Assembly: GCF_029407905.1 (NCBI RefSeq)
Contig: NC_073643.1
Location: 30,718,001 to 30,782,000 of the forward strand
DNA length: 64,000 nt
DNA from: Bubalus kerabau
Lineage: Eukaryota; Chordata; Mammalia; Artiodactyla; Bovidae
Direction: 5' to 3'
Part shown: positions 1 to 11,542 of the stretch, piece by piece
Layout of the letters: every line of letters begins with the position of its first letter
Numbering within the stretch: position 1 is the first letter of the stretch
Program-made: the position numbers and the translations under genes
The notes under the pieces: model-generated
Told to the model about the DNA's origin: nothing
Databases searched by the model: none
What the model saw: the letters and a program-made list of their open reading frames with translations, nothing else

Positions 1-215
1 TCCCTCTCTTTCTGCCATGTGGAAATACAGTGAGAAGGTGGCCATCTATAGGCCAGGAAGAGGATTCTCACCAGGAATCAAATTGGCCAGCACCTTGATC
101 TTAGACTCCCAGCCTCCAAAACTGTGAGAAATTAACTTCATTTATGTAAGCTTCCCAGTCTATGGTGTTTTGCTCTAGCAGCCTGAGCTAAGACAATGTA
201 ACTATTTCATAGGAG
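1..215 (+). mobile_element. MLT1-type LTR (ERVL-MaLR), 3' part, cut by window start
   Basis: The stretch follows the 3' half of an MLT1 LTR: the 'ctgccatgtgg' block, 'ccaggaagaggattctcacc', 'agcctccaaaactgtgagaa' and the terminal 'cccagtctatggtgttttg'. MLT1 elements are old non-autonomous LTR retrotransposons related to ERVL. No internal coding sequence is present. The 5' half lies outside the window. Confidence 0.85.
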
Positions 216-767
216 TAATCACAATATGAATTCTTCTGCCCTGAGAACTCACTATGGGCCAGGTACTAGGCTAAGTTTTCAGTGTGGATGAACTCTTTCA
301 ATTTTCACAATAAAACTATGGCTCCTTATATTAGAAGTTCCCTTCAGTGCCTCAAGAGAACAGAAATAATGTGATTTTAAGAAATATTTATTTTTTCTCA
401 CACAAAAAAGAAGCCTGAAACTTGTTGGCCATGGACTTAAGAGTAGATCCATGATCATCAGAATCTCAGGCTCCTTCTGTCTTTCTTAGTTCAAAGTTTC
501 ATCTTCCAGGTTACCTCAGGGTTCAGCATGGCTGCAGTAACTCCTTCCTTTGTTTACATCTCTGACAATGGGGACAAAGAGGAAAACCAAAATATATATA
601 TATATTTAATGTGCCAGGTTCTTTTATGAGCTGACTTTCCCAGAAATCCCACCCAACAACTACCACTTAAATTTCATCAGCCAGAGATTTCTCCCATGGC
701 CACACCTAGCTGCAAGAGAAGCTGGCCAAGATAGTCTTTCAGCTGGGCTCACTGCAACCTTTAATAA
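216..767. other. Non-coding stretch with small MIR piece and (AT)n tract
   Basis: The sequence is AT-rich. About 235-335 resembles the antisense 3' part of a MIR SINE (the 'ccaggtactaggctaag' block). An (AT)n tract lies at 592-606. Nothing else is recognised. Confidence 0.45.
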
Positions 768-905
768 TGCTATCTCATTTTACCAAAAAGGAAACTGAGG
801 CTCTAAGAGTCAGGAACCTTGCCTAAAACTTCACTAATTGTAGGACAGAGCCAGCACTTGGATGGAGGTCTGCCCAGCTCTAATGCCCATGTTCTTTGCT
901 TTTTA
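768..905 (-). mobile_element. MIR SINE fragment
   Basis: The antisense MIR core is visible: 'ctcattttacc', 'ggaaactgaggctc', 'cagagccagcacttggat' and a closing 'gcccatgttcttt'. MIR is an ancient tRNA-derived mammalian SINE mobilised by L2. Confidence 0.7.
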
Positions 906-2285
906 ATGCTAATGATAGAGTTTGTCTAAGAAGCAAGACAGGAGCCTTCTCAGGCTGCCTGCTGCGTGCTCACATGTCTCCAGTGCTGTTGTATGGTCAC
1001 TTGCTGAATGGGTCCAGAGTTTTTAGCAATTCTGTTTTATGTCCAAAAGTGACTCACAGAAGGTTTTCCAAAGGGAGTCCTTACGTAAATAGAGGACTGT
1101 CTTAATTTTTTGTCCATATCTCTTTTCTGGTAAACTAGTATTTTAGGGAGCTGGTTTGCAGTTGTATGCCCAGTAGCCAAGACACTGTCTTGCCCACTGT
1201 AGGGATTCAATAAGGATTTGTTGAATCAGTGAAGGAGTAGGGGAGTGAAGTAATGAATTTTTTCATAGCTAAAAATCTTAAAAGCAAGTCAGCTTCTTTT
1301 TCCTGGATGGTATTTCCCACCAGCTGACCAACGGTTTTGAAACCACTCTGTAAGAGGTAACAATCTCCCAAAGAAAATCACCCATTGTTAACTGTGAGTC
1401 TCAGAAGTCTCTATCTGTGAAAATTATCATGTGTGGCCCCCATGAGATTTTTTTTCTGGTAGATTTCTAGATGTCCTTTTTTTTTTTTTTTTTTTCTGAT
1501 TGGCCTATAAAGTGTATTAAGGAATTATGCTAATACTGATATCTCTCCAACTGCATCCTATTGAGGACTGGATCTATTTTTCAAAGACAAAACTGAGTTT
1601 TAATTTAGTGTCCCCATGACATTTTCCCTTTCAAGCACATGAAGGATGCTTTTGCAAAGGGAGAGGTCTTGGGAAATCTTTCACGGATGGCTGCAGTTCA
1701 TGCCTGGGTGGAGTAACCCTCAGCACGCCAGCTTTCAATTAGACGTAAATAAAGGGAGACAGCTTTGCAGTATGCCCGACAGTCTGAAAGATTAACCTGG
1801 GGCCTTGGGCCTTGATTTCTCCCATTACGGCTGAAAATTTTCATTTACATTTTTTGGCATTTTTCTGAGCAGCTATAAATGCTAGGTTTAAATTTGAAGA
1901 CCTTCTTTCCTTCACTCTACCACCTCTTCCCACACCTCAAACTTCAAGAATTCCCTGAGCCTGGAAGCATCTGTGGGGAACCCAGGAGGTACCCTTTCGC
2001 TGCACATGTGGATTCTGAATGGAATCCTGTAGATGGACATTTGGCCCTCTTGGGGTCAAATAATAGAGTCTTTGTCCCCCTCTGTGATTGTAATTCTGTT
2101 TGAAGTTAGGGGGACATGTCTGGCTTCTATCCACCACACCCCAAGGCACAGGTGGACTGGGGAGAGCTTTGGTTAGGACTGGGAGAGGGTCTGCTCTGGG
2201 GATGGACTCCTTACTGTGTATTTCCTGGCATTTCGAGATCTGAAGGGAAGATCATTACATCATTTTAAGATTCTTCTACCAGAGA
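906..2285. other. Unique non-coding DNA with L2-like 3' end and T tract
   Basis: About 1150-1238 resembles the terminal part of an L2 or MIR element ('gggattcaataagg' then 'ttgttgaatcagtgaa'). A T run lies at 1476-1497. About 1690-1880 is repeat-free and AT-rich with homeodomain-like TAAT/ATTA cores. Short open frames here do not resemble any protein family. Confidence 0.45.
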
Positions 2286-2289
2286 ATTG

Positions 2290-3045
2290 TATCATTTAGT
2301 TGTTGCTGCATAACTAGCCACTCTGATATTTAATAGCTTAGAGCAACGTTGTTTACTTAGCTCAGTTCAGTTCAGTTCAGTTGCTCAGTCCTGTCCAACT
2401 CTTTGTGACCCCATGAATCGCAGCACACCAGGCCTCCCTGTCCATCACCAATTCCCGGAGTTCACCCAAACTCATGTGCATCAAGTCGGTGATGCCATCC
2501 AGCCATCTCATCCCCTGTCGTCCCCTTCTTCTCCTGCTCCCAATCCCTCCCAGTATCAGGGTCTTTTCCAATGAGTCAACTCTTAGCATGAGGTGGCCAA
2601 AGTATTGGAGTTTCAGCCTCAGCATCAGTCTTTCCAATGAACACCCAGGACTGGTCTCCTTTAGGATGGACTGGTTGGATCAAATCAGCCATTTGGGCTG
2701 ATCTCAACTGGGCAGTCCTTATGGTCAGGGCTGAAACTGACCAATCTCAGATGGGCATCATAAGCTAGTGACTTGGTTTATGGTGTCTCAGCTGGGATGG
2801 CTGGGGCCAAATGGCTCCCATCATCCAACAGGCTAGCCTGAACTTTCTCACCTGGTGGCAGAAGGATTCCAAGAGCAAGCATAAGCCTTTTGAGGCCCAG
2901 ACTCAGAATTGGCATGATGACACTTCCATTTCACTCTGTTGATCAAAGCAAGTCAGCAGTCTAGCACCAATGCTAGACTGGATCCCATCTCTTGATGAGA
3001 AGGGCTACAAGGAATTTTGGCCATTTTTGTAACCTATAACAGGGA
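2290..3045 (-). mobile_element. MLT1-like LTR (ERVL-MaLR), interrupted by BovB 3' end
   Basis: Reading the minus strand gives the MLT1 3' end at the right-to-left edge ('gttgctgcataactagcc' on the plus strand is its reverse complement). The body includes 'aacaggctagcctgaac', 'gatcaaagcaagtcag' and 'ctcttgatgagaagggc', a pattern shared with the copy at 52.6-53.1 kb. The LTR is split by the BovB tail at 2360-2680, so it predates that insertion. Confidence 0.65.
2360..2680 (-). mobile_element. BovB LINE, 3'-end fragment (~320 bp)
   Basis: The plus strand begins with the BovB terminal repeat 'agttcagttcagttcagt' and continues through 'ccctgtccatcaccaattcc', 'ggccaaagtattggag' and 'actggttggatc'. 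The orientation is minus. The copy is heavily 5'-truncated and encodes only the extreme C-terminal frame of the BovB polyprotein, in decayed form. No convincing target-site duplication was found. Confidence 0.92.
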
Positions 3046-3459
3046 GTGATTTTCCACATGTGCTTTTCAAGCCTAGTGCTTTCATGGGACAGCCTCAGGA
3101 GGCCACCATTGGGTCAAGGTTCAAATTTGGACTGCCTCCTCCCACTCTCAACCAGAGTAACTCACTTTTATCTGCAAGATATATTGGACTTTTAAGCAAT
3201 ATCTTGTTAGAACAAAAGCTGTCATGGTTAAAAGATATTTGAATACCAATTTGTTGGAAGTAATTGTCAGAATCTCTGCTGCCTCCTTCTACTCTCTGTG
3301 ACTCATAGAACTGCACTTCCTGCTTACTGGTAAAAGAGAACTAGTGCCAAGAAGGAGGAAGATGCTGATCTTGGCCACTCACTTATCATTCTTGGCCAAG
3401 CCCAGTAACTCATGCAATCTTGTTTTTCTAGTCTATAAAAAATAGGTGGAAGACAGTCA

Positions 3460-3690
3460 TGCAGTAGAAGAGCCCTGACCCTAAAGCTAGACTTTCAGGG
3501 TTCCAACCCCAGCTTCCTTTGTTGCTGTGTAGCCTTAGGAGAACTACTATCCTCCCCAAGCACAAGCTCTTTGTCTTTAAAATAGGAATGAGAATAACAC
3601 TGTCTACTTCATGAAGTTGTTGCCTGGGTTGAATAAGATAATTTTTATAGCATAATTACTCAACATATGTTTCCTGTTATTATTATATAG
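3460..3690 (+). mobile_element. MIR SINE, nearly full length
   Basis: The sense MIR order is visible: a 'gcagtagaagagccctgacc' start, 'gggttccaaccccagc', 'gtgtagccttaggag', then 'gtctttaaaataggaatgag'. The 3' end fades near 3690. Confidence 0.65.
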
Positions 3691-5195
3691 TTTCTAGGTT
3701 CCCTTAAAGTTTGAATAAATTATGCATCTCAGGTTGGCAGTGCTGTTTTTATATTCTATTGAGAATCTAGTTCCCAATTGCAAAATGATATGGTCTTGAA
3801 CTTTTTTTCTAGGAAGGTATTTAACGGAACAAAACCTCTGCCTACTGGCCTGCCAAATGGTAGAATTCAGCTGTTAGAGATTCATTCCTTTGTCTGAATA
3901 CATTAAAGTGTTGTTCTTCATTCATACTTTGTAAGAGTTGGATGAGTAGATCCTTTTCTTCCATGAGTATCAGACTGAACCTTAAGCACTGAGAAAATGT
4001 GAAGTTGGAAAGTTATGAGGAGTGGGGAGTACTGATGCATATTATGTACAGAGGAGAGGGGAAATAGGCTTGGGATGAGAAGGGGAAGGGGAAAGGAAGC
4101 AGGGAGCAAGGAGTTTAGTGTCTGATTGAAGTAGAAGACCCTTACCCTGGTGAGAGAAGAGCCAAGAAGCACTGGATCTGCTTTCCTATCGTGTGTGGAG
4201 CTGAGGGTCTTTGTTCCTGGGGCATATCTTCATGTGCATCATAATGCCTCTTCTTTCTTCACCCATCATGATCCTCAAATGATATGAGCCTTCTCCCACC
4301 ACCCATCAGGGTCTGCAAGAATATTCAAAGTCCCTATGGCTGCCATCCAACAGGAAGAAACTCTATGCCCCTGTATGGTGGAGGAACTAGGATTTTTCCT
4401 CAACTCCCCTGGGGCACGCAACTTTAGTTTCTCAGGGAGGAGATTCTGCCCTCACAATGGCAGTGAGCAGGCTGACCTGCAAGTTGGTCCTGCCTGACAG
4501 GCTTTGCCACTATCACTTGGCCTCTAGGCTTCCACTTGGCTAAGCCTTGGCAAACAGGCTCTGGCTTGCCAGGCTGGGTCCTGGACTTAGGACCTGGTGG
4601 AAGTTAGGGCAATATGGCCCCAGAATGACTCTTCAGATACTATGCAGAGATGGGGTACACTGGTGGTTCCTTATCCTTGAGCCAGAGGTGTTGTTCCATA
4701 GAACCCAGCAAGTCTCTGGCTGGCTCAGGGAATAGATGGAGGTGACCCTGGCTCTGAGCACACTCTCTGTATGGAAGTACCCCCTCTTCCTTTTAAAATT
4801 GTATTTTTGTACCAAAGATAAACTAGAGAGCCATGCTGACTTTATGGGATGGGGATGGGGGGGAGCTTTGTTTTTCAGAAGGATGTGCCTTAGAATTTTT
4901 TTACCTGCCAAATTTCCTATTATATTTAAGAGTTGCACTTCCTTTCTTTTTTTTTTTTTGGAATGTCTGTCATTTTTATTAAATAAGTTATCTGCGCTGA
5001 TTATGGAAAAATCTGAGAACAGATAAGCAAAAGTTTTGGTTGCAATGAAAATTACTTGTAATTACTATCAAAGTCTCTCCCTCCCTCTCTCTCCATAGCT
5101 TTCTGTTGAGAGCATAGCCCATGATTTATTGACATAATCCCCTATTGTTGGGCATTCATGAGTGTTTTTCCAGACTTCCAACACCTGCAGAAATC
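3691..5195. other. Unassigned non-coding DNA
   Basis: No repeat family or exon was recognised. A purine-rich tract (G/A blocks) occupies about 4050-4110, and a G-rich run ending in nine G's lies at 4851-4863. Short open frames on both strands near 4.5-5.0 kb overlap one another and resemble nothing known. Confidence 0.4.
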
Positions 5196-5199
5196 CCTA

Positions 5200-5372
5200 C
5201 GGAATGAAGCTTCGGTTGCCTACAGTGGTCGCCCTTTAATAACTGTGTGCCCTCACCTGTCTCAATTCTCCACTTCCCTAGCCATTTCTCTTTCACTTCC
5301 TAAATAAACCATCTGCACTTGAATCCTCATCCTGAGGCTGCTTCTCAGGGGCCTACACCAATACAGTGATCA
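5200..5372 (+). mobile_element. Possible old LTR or L1 3' end, unassigned
   Basis: The block 'cttcctaaataaaccatctg', 'cacttgaatcctcatcctga' and 'ggctgcttctcaggggcc' matches the terminal block also seen at 43800-44065 ('gcacttaaacctttatctca', 'ggatctgcttctggggaa'). Two copies show it is an interspersed repeat, but I cannot name the family. Confidence 0.4.
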
Positions 5373-6078
5373 TCAGCTTTGAGTTAGAAAGGCCTCCCTT
5401 TCCCAGTAATTGGCTTGAACCACATTTTGGGAACCGAGTTTCTTGCCTGACACTGGGTACACAGAGGCCAGGCCTCTACTGACTCACTTAGGCTACTTTG
5501 GTTGTGCCTCCTGGGTTTGACACCTCAACCTTTGACCTCCAAGTTTCCCATCTTCTTGCCCTCAGATTTATGCCAGCCTTTTGCCAAGGCCAGCTTGTCA
5601 CCGATGGCTACGCCTGTTTTTCCTCTTGTCACTCTGTCCCTGAGTTAATCCTCTCTCATAACTCTGCTGGCTCCTCTCTGGGCTTTCCTTATCAATAAAT
5701 CTTTACTCAGTTTCAGGCTGGAAGCAGGAGACCCAGGCCACACTGTGACAGTTCCCTTGACCCTGCTTTGAAAGCCCAGCTTTTTCTTGTAATCCTCCTT
5801 TCAAGGAATTTTTTGTTATTAGACATTTTTGTTACCTGAGGTGACATCTCATCCAAGCAGAGAAAATTTATATATACATATATTATTTTCTTCATTTATG
5901 AAATGAGCTTGATTATATCCAGTGTGCTAATTAATCAGCTTTCCAAAAAAGAAAAAAAAAGCCATGATTTTTAGCATTTGCTGATTTCTGTGGTATAAAT
6001 ACTCCCACAGAGGTCAGTTTTAAGCAATCAATGGTTTAAAAACCAGATGGTGAAACTCCCAAATATTTAACAATTGGC
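5373..6078. other. Unassigned non-coding DNA
   Basis: Unique-looking sequence with a short AT-rich part at 5860-5900. No gene or repeat is recognised. Confidence 0.35.
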
Positions 6079-6282
6079 CCTCCTGAAGCAGGTGGCATAG
6101 TGGTAAAGAATCTGCCTGCAATGCAGGAGATGCAGGAGATGAGGGTTCAATTCTTGGGTCTGGAAGATCCTCTGGAGAAGGACATGGCAACCCACTCCAT
6201 TATTCTTGCCTGGGGAATCCCATGGACAGAGGAGCCTGTCAGGCTACAGTCCATGGGGTTGAAAGAGTTAGACATGACTGAG

Positions 6283-6329
<47 letters not shown>

Positions 6330-6334
6330 CCTGA
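6079..6334 (+). mobile_element. Bov-tA SINE with (AC)n tail and 8-bp TSD
   Basis: The tRNA-derived head ('gtggtaaagaatctgcctgc', 'agggttcaattcttggg') is followed by the Bov-A body ('ggcaacccactccattattc', 'cccatggacagaggagcctg', 'tagacatgactgagca'). A microsatellite (AC)n of about 42 bp at 6285-6326 forms the 3' tail. The direct repeat 'cctcctga' at 6079-6086 and 6327-6334 encloses head, body and tail. A small duplication ('atgcaggag' twice) lies inside the tRNA-like head. Confidence 0.93.
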
Positions 6335-7300
6335 TCTAGTACAAGCCACCACCAACACACTACCAAAATACCCAACTCATAGAAGTAAATGCTTTGTGGT
6401 CCATAAATAATTTAGACAGAGCACAGAGTAGGTGCTGTGTGTTTGCTATTGTAATTCCTGTTGTTGTTGTAGTTATTGTTGTCACATGGCCCAGTTGATC
6501 TTCAGATGTCTGCAGTGCTGCTTTGTCCACAGAGGGCTTCCCCAGGATTAGCTGGTCATGCTGGCCATGCCATCTCTGCCAGAACTAGGAGAGCTCTACC
6601 CGGTAGTGCTCAGTTGTGAACCAGGGAGGGGCGCTGAGCACACAGTGGGTGGTGTGGAGCAAGGGGGCTTCCTGCCTGTATGTGTTAGGGGGATCCTGAA
6701 CAGGGCAGATATGAAAGCCCCCAGTAGGGCAGTTGTCAGTGATTCCTCACCACACAGATGACAAAGTGCAGTGTGGGAGATGCTCAGAGGGGCTAAGCTT
6801 GGGGTGCAGTAGGAACCTGTGGAAGGGTTCCAAGCTTAGGGGATCTTTCAGAGAATGGGAATTTCCCAGGGGAAAGAAGAAGGGAGTTGGGGTTGTGGGG
6901 TTGGCTACAATAAAGCCTGGTGGAAAGAAAACATTTCTGCGGACTTGCAGATATGTGTGTGGTAGGAGTGTAGAGTGACACGTTCAAGGGTGTTCTATAG
7001 AATGTTAGGGGTCAGCACCTTCAAAATGTCAACTTTATGGAAGAGAAAGAAAGGCTTAAATACTGTCTCAGATTAAAAGAGACTATACAAACATGATAGC
7101 TAAATGCAAGGCACACTCCTAAACTGGTCCACACTGGGGAGAAGCAGGAGGTCTACAAAAGTATTATTCATTCAAGTCACACAATTTGAATAGGGGCTGT
7201 AGATTAAGTCATAGTTTTGTTCTGATATTTTAAAAATCCTATTTTCTCTTCTATAAGAGGATGTCCTCGTTTTTAGGAAATTTAGACTGAAATATTAGGG
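6335..7300. other. Unassigned non-coding DNA
   Basis: No recognisable repeat except the start of an imperfect duplication flanking the next SINE. No exon-like feature is seen. Confidence 0.35.
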
Positions 7301-7470
7301 CGATGTAGGTGGCCTATGTTCAATCACTGGGTCAGGAACATCCTCTGGAGAAGGGAATGGCTACCCACTCCAGTATTCTTGCTTGGAGAATCCCATGGAC
7401 AGAGAAGACTGGAGGGCTACAGTCCATGGAATCGCAGAATCGGACAGGACTGAGCAACTAACACACACAC
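7301..7470 (+). mobile_element. Bov-tA SINE with partly deleted head
   Basis: The body is typical ('ggaatggctacccactccag', 'cccatggacagagaagac', 'cggacaggactgagcaac'), ending in a short (AC)n tail. Part of the tRNA-like head is missing. The flanks 'aatattaggg' (7291-7300) and 'aaatgctagg' (7471-7480) may be a degraded target-site duplication. Confidence 0.88.
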
Positions 7471-7480
7471 AAATGCTAGG

Positions 7481-8355
7481 AATAACAGAGTAAGGTGTCT
7501 ACAGTGGACTGTCAAGTGTTTCTGTTTATTTAGACTGAGAAAGTGATTAAAACAGATACAGTGAAATGTTAGCACTGAAAACACTGGGTAAAGGTGTTTA
7601 AGGGAGTTCCTTCTTCTCTTCTTACCATTCTCCTATATGATTCTAATGATTTTTAAATGAAAAGATTTTTTAAAAAATGAGTGAAGAAGAACGTATGGGC
7701 TAAGAGTCAGGGAAGGGAAAGAAAGAAGGTGGAAGTTTCAGCTGCTGGTTTATTGGAAAGGGCATTGAGGCATGGAAAGGCTAAATGGCCGGTCAAGGGT
7801 CAGTGAACAATGAGCATGGACTTTGAGCCCCTAACCCTTACTTCTGAGACCCAGGTCATGGTTCTTTCTAGTAAACTGCAGGGTCCCAGGAGGGAAGTAT
7901 GTGTTAATAGATGGCCTCTAATGTGAAGGAGACCTCAGGGGTGTAATTTCTCCTGGCTGCCCAGAGTTCTCCATGGAGCTCCTGTTATTTCAGGTTATCA
8001 TTACTGTGAGCTGTGCCCTGAATTCCCCATACACTGCCCTGAAATTTGCCCCATATGTTTTTTAAAGGTTGATTACATCTTTGGGACTTTTTCCTAATGT
8101 GAGCAGAAGCTGTAAAGTTTCAATTGTCTCAGCTCACTGGGATCAAGTGTCTGTTCACGTGGGCCATAAAAAGATTCTACATCAGATAGTTGATGTCAGA
8201 CAAACGTGCACGAAAAAATCTGTGTTTCAGATGATGTGTAATGCTGTCATGTCTTAGATAGGAAATTAGGAGCAAATTTTTCTTTCTCCTTTGCAAAGGA
8301 GGATGACTCAGTGCAGGGTACTGGAATCCTGGCTAACTGTAGGACCAGAATTAAA
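7481..8355. other. Unassigned non-coding DNA
   Basis: Unique-looking sequence; no gene, RNA or repeat family recognised. Confidence 0.35.
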
Positions 8356-8945
8356 AAGGAAACCTCACTTTCACATGCTTTTGGTGGAAGTATAAATTGG
8401 TACATCTGCTTAGGGAAACTGACAGTGGCTAACAAAGCCTCCTATGTGCTGAATAAAAGCAATTTTAAAGCTTATACACTTATCTAAGAGAAATGAGTAT
8501 ATGGCCAGCTAAACACATGTACAGTAGTATTCACCACAGCTTAAATAATAAAAGCCAAAAAAACAGAAACAGCCCAAATGTTCATCAATACTAGAACTAA
8601 TTCTAGTATTCTAGAATGTGGAATTCTACTGGTCAATATAAAAGAATGAAATGCTGAAATACACAACAAAATGGCTGAATCTCATGGCCACATGGATGCA
8701 AGATAAAACATTCTATGTCATTATATTCATTTGAGGCTTAAGACAGGTAGAGTGAACCTGCGATGGTAAAAGAGTAGAATAGCGAATGTTAAGCAAGTGT
8801 TGATTGGGAGAAGGCATATAAAGAAGCCATCTAGGGTTCTGGAAATGTTTGATATCTTTATCCAGGTGATGGTTACACAAGTAAGATTTGGGCACTGAGC
8901 TGCATGTAAATTAAACATTAATAGAAAAGGAATATAAAAGAAAAA
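8356..8945 (+). mobile_element. L1M LINE 3' end
   Basis: The ORF2-distal and 3' UTR pattern of old mammalian L1 is visible: 'ggaagtataaattggtac', 'acagcccaaatgttcatcaa', 'gaatgaaatgctgaaatac', 'ggctgaatctcatggcc' and 'ccaggtgatggttacacaag'. The copy is diverged and non-coding. Confidence 0.75.
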
Positions 8946-9174
8946 AGGGAATTCCTTTCCACTGGTAGGGCTGTCTGAAGGGAATGCAGAATGAACCATC
9001 CCAAAGACCATGCCTGGGATGAGCAGCTTGACAGTGGTAGCCTTGTGTTCTTAGCCCCATTTTGAGATAGCCAATCACATGTGCTCTTGCTGACACAGTG
9101 CTGGGTAACAATCACCAGTCCCCCAACCCTGAGTCAATGCCACTGTATCAGGCCAATGGACCTAGGACTGCCTC
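8946..9174. other. Unassigned non-coding DNA
   Basis: Short gap between L1 and MER5-like sequence. Nothing recognised. Confidence 0.3.
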
Positions 9175-9350
9175 TGCCTGGAGGACACAGGCTGAGATGG
9201 TTTGCACTGCACTGTGTGAAAGAATCACCAACCTGGCCATGTTCAAATGCAGGTTCTGATCCAGTAGGTCATGTGTAAGGCCTGAGAGTCTGCATTTCCA
9301 ATAAATTCCCAGGTGATGCTGATGCTCAGACCAGTTTTTAGCATCAAAGC
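9175..9350. mobile_element. MER5A-like hAT-Charlie element
   Basis: The blocks 'gaatcaccaacctgg', 'tgatccagtaggtcatgtg', 'gagagtctgcatttccaa' and 'cccaggtgatgctgatgctc' follow the consensus of MER5A, a small non-autonomous hAT-Charlie DNA transposon. Confidence 0.7.
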
Positions 9351-9351
9351 T

Positions 9352-9568
9352 CTAGAGGCAGACAGGCCAGCGTGACAATCTTGTGCTATTTTGAAATCTG
9401 TGATCTTTGCCAAATTCCTCTGTCTCTCTGAAGAGCTCTCAGTGTCTTCTGGAAACTGGGAGCAGGAGGGAAGGGAGGGCTAGATAACCATCTCCCAGAA
9501 TGCTGTAGATTCAGGGGGGTAGTATACATAAAGTGCTCAGCACGGTGCCTGGTCTAGAGTGAGTGCAT
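9352..9568 (+). mobile_element. MIR SINE
   Basis: Diverged sense MIR: 'aggcagacaggccagcg' start, 'gtgatctttgcc', 'cctctgtctctctgaagag' and the 3' 'agtgctcagcacggtgcctg'. A Bov-tA element adjoins its 3' end. Confidence 0.5.
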
Positions 9569-9570
9569 GT

Positions 9571-9782
9571 TGTTGTTGCTTTATCCCCAAGTCGTGTCTG
9601 ACTCTTTTGCGACTCCTTGGGCTGTAGTCCACCAGGCTCCTCTGTCCATGGGATTTCTCAGGCAAGAATACTGGAGTGGGTTGCCGTTTCCTTCTCCAGG
9701 GGATCTTCTCAACCTAGGGATCCAACCTGCATCCCTTGCATTGGCAGGCAGATTCTTTACCACTGAGCCACCTGGGAAGTCT
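9571..9782 (-). mobile_element. Bov-tA SINE, full length
   Basis: On the minus strand the element reads from the tRNA-like head (plus-strand complement 'ttctttaccactgagccacc') to the tail (plus-strand 'tgttgttgctttatccccaa'). Body blocks 'ggctcctctgtccatgggat' and 'aatactggagtgggttgcc' are clear. Confidence 0.93.
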
Positions 9783-10785
9783 AAGGGCTCGTTAACTGGT
9801 AGCTTTTGTTATATTTGTTATTTTGAATGAAGAAGGTTTGGGTCATGATTTGGAGAAAGGTAAGTGAATGTGATTTGTAGACAGGAACTATTGAACATTT
9901 ATTTTGCTCGTAGCCGTTGAAGGAAGATTTTTTTTTTTTTTTTTTCATTTTTCTTCTCTCCTACTTCGTCCTATAATCCTCCCCTTGGTCTCCACTATCA
10001 AGATAGATTTTCTCTTCACTGTTCTTCTCACTCCAATCCACCCTTAATCTAGTAAAGACAGAAGAACTCAGGCAGAACTAAAGCTTGAATCCAGGCAGGT
10101 TGTCAGATTGTCAGATTGTGCCTGGAGGTGATATCTTTGTTAAAGAAGCATCCCTCCTACTTGGCTCTTGCTCAAGAGGCAGGACTGGCCCCTGGGAGTC
10201 AAGGTGTGAGGCCTGGTCTTGGTGTGTGCTCACGCTTAGCTGCCCTCCTCAGAATTCTCTCCTGCTTCTAGGTGCACAGGGGCCCTTCTGGAGAAAGACA
10301 TATGTCCTCAATCTGTGGGGCTGTCAGTTGGTGTCTTTTTGAAGAACTGAATTAACTTACCATGGAAAGGAAAAAAAGAGAAGCGCTTGATTCTGTATTG
10401 TCTGGCAGGTTACTAGCCTGGAGTGGATCTGGGCTTCAGGGTGACTGTCTTTAGTTTGGAGGTGAGGGTAGCATTTGATTTGGTTGGAGCGTTGAGTACA
10501 TCTGAGGTGGGTGACAGGAGGTGAGGGGAGCTCTAAATTGCAGCTTAGTTCAGTCCCACTGAGGAGATTTGTGTTGGGTGAGGGTCAGGCACTAGACCAG
10601 GCACAGAAGGCTCAAAACTAACCAACCAAACCAACTAACCAAAGTCACTCATAGTGGACCAGGGAGACAGAAAAAGAAACAAGGGCAGTGCCCTGAGAGG
10701 AATGCAGAGGTGGGAGTGTACGTGTTTCCTGTGGGAGCAGAGAGAGAGGAAAAGACAGGAGAGTATGTTAACCAATATTCAAAGA
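9783..10785. other. Unassigned non-coding DNA
   Basis: A T run lies at about 9930-9945. A short repeated 'gtcagattgtcagattg' occurs at 10102-10118. No exon-like feature is supported. Confidence 0.35.
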
Positions 10786-11338
10786 CAGTTTCCAAATGGA
10801 CTGCACCTCTTGGCATTCATGCTGTTGGGTACACCCCCTCCGTGCTGAATCTGGGCTGGCCTGTGTAACCAACAGAAGTCGGTGGAAGTGACCCTGTGTG
10901 AGTTCTGAGGCTGGGTCATAAAAAACCTTGCAACTCTGCCTTGGTTTCTTGGAACACATGCTCTGGGAGAAACCAGCTATCATGTAAAAAGTCTGACCAT
11001 GCTGAGCCACCAGGCTGTGAGGAAACCCACTGTAGCCCTGTGAAGGCAACAAAGAAGATGGCAATTTACCCACCCAAAAGCCAGTGGTTTCATCTGTCTC
11101 ATTCGAGTCCTGGAAAGATGTGTGAAGGAGCTGTCTTGGGTGAAACTTAAGACAACCAGATGAACCTTCAGACAACCAAGACCCCTGTCATCTGACTGCA
11201 ACTGCATACGAGGCCTTAAGTGAAAACCACTCAGCTAAGCTCCAGCAACCCAGAGCCCCTTGAGTAACCATGAACAATTATAATAACTGTTGCTTTGAGC
11301 TGCTAAGTTTGGGGTGGTTTATTACAGAGCAATAGGTT
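10786..11338 (+). mobile_element. MLT1 LTR (ERVL-MaLR)
   Basis: Ordered matches to an MLT1 LTR: 'ctgggctggcctgtgtaacc', 'ggtggaagtgaccctgtg', 'ggctgggtcataaaaaac', 'tctgggagaaaccagc', 'gtaaccatgaacaattataa', and the 3' end 'tgagctgctaagtttggggt'. A 135-codon antisense open frame crosses it and is not a gene. Confidence 0.75.
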
Positions 11339-11340
11339 GT

Positions 11341-11542
11341 GTTATGTATTAGTCACTCAGTCATGTCTGACTCTCTGTGACCTCACAGACTGTAGCCCAC
11401 CAAGCTCCTCTCTGTCCATGGGATTTCCCAGGCAAGATACTGCAGTAGCTTGCCATTCCCTTTTCCAAGGGATCTTTCCAACTCAGGGATTGAACCTGGG
11501 TCTCCTGCATTGCAGGCAGATTCTTTTCCACTGAGCCACCAT
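11341..11542 (-). mobile_element. Bov-tA SINE
   Basis: Complement of the Bov-tA unit, with 'tcactcagtcatgtctgact', 'ctgtccatgggatttcccag' and 'tctcctgcattgcaggcag'. It sits immediately after the MLT1 3' end. Confidence 0.93.

Noticed and set aside
1..215. Endogenous retrovirus provirus
   Set aside because: Only LTR-type MaLR sequence is visible here and at the other MLT1 sites. No gag, pol or env coding was seen in the window.
6087..6284. tRNA-like A and B box region as a tRNA gene
   Set aside because: The tRNA-like head belongs to a Bov-tA SINE and does not fold as a functional tRNA; the same applies to the other SINE heads.
10768..11175. 135-codon minus-strand open frame
   Set aside because: It lies antisense inside an MLT1 LTR and is fortuitous.
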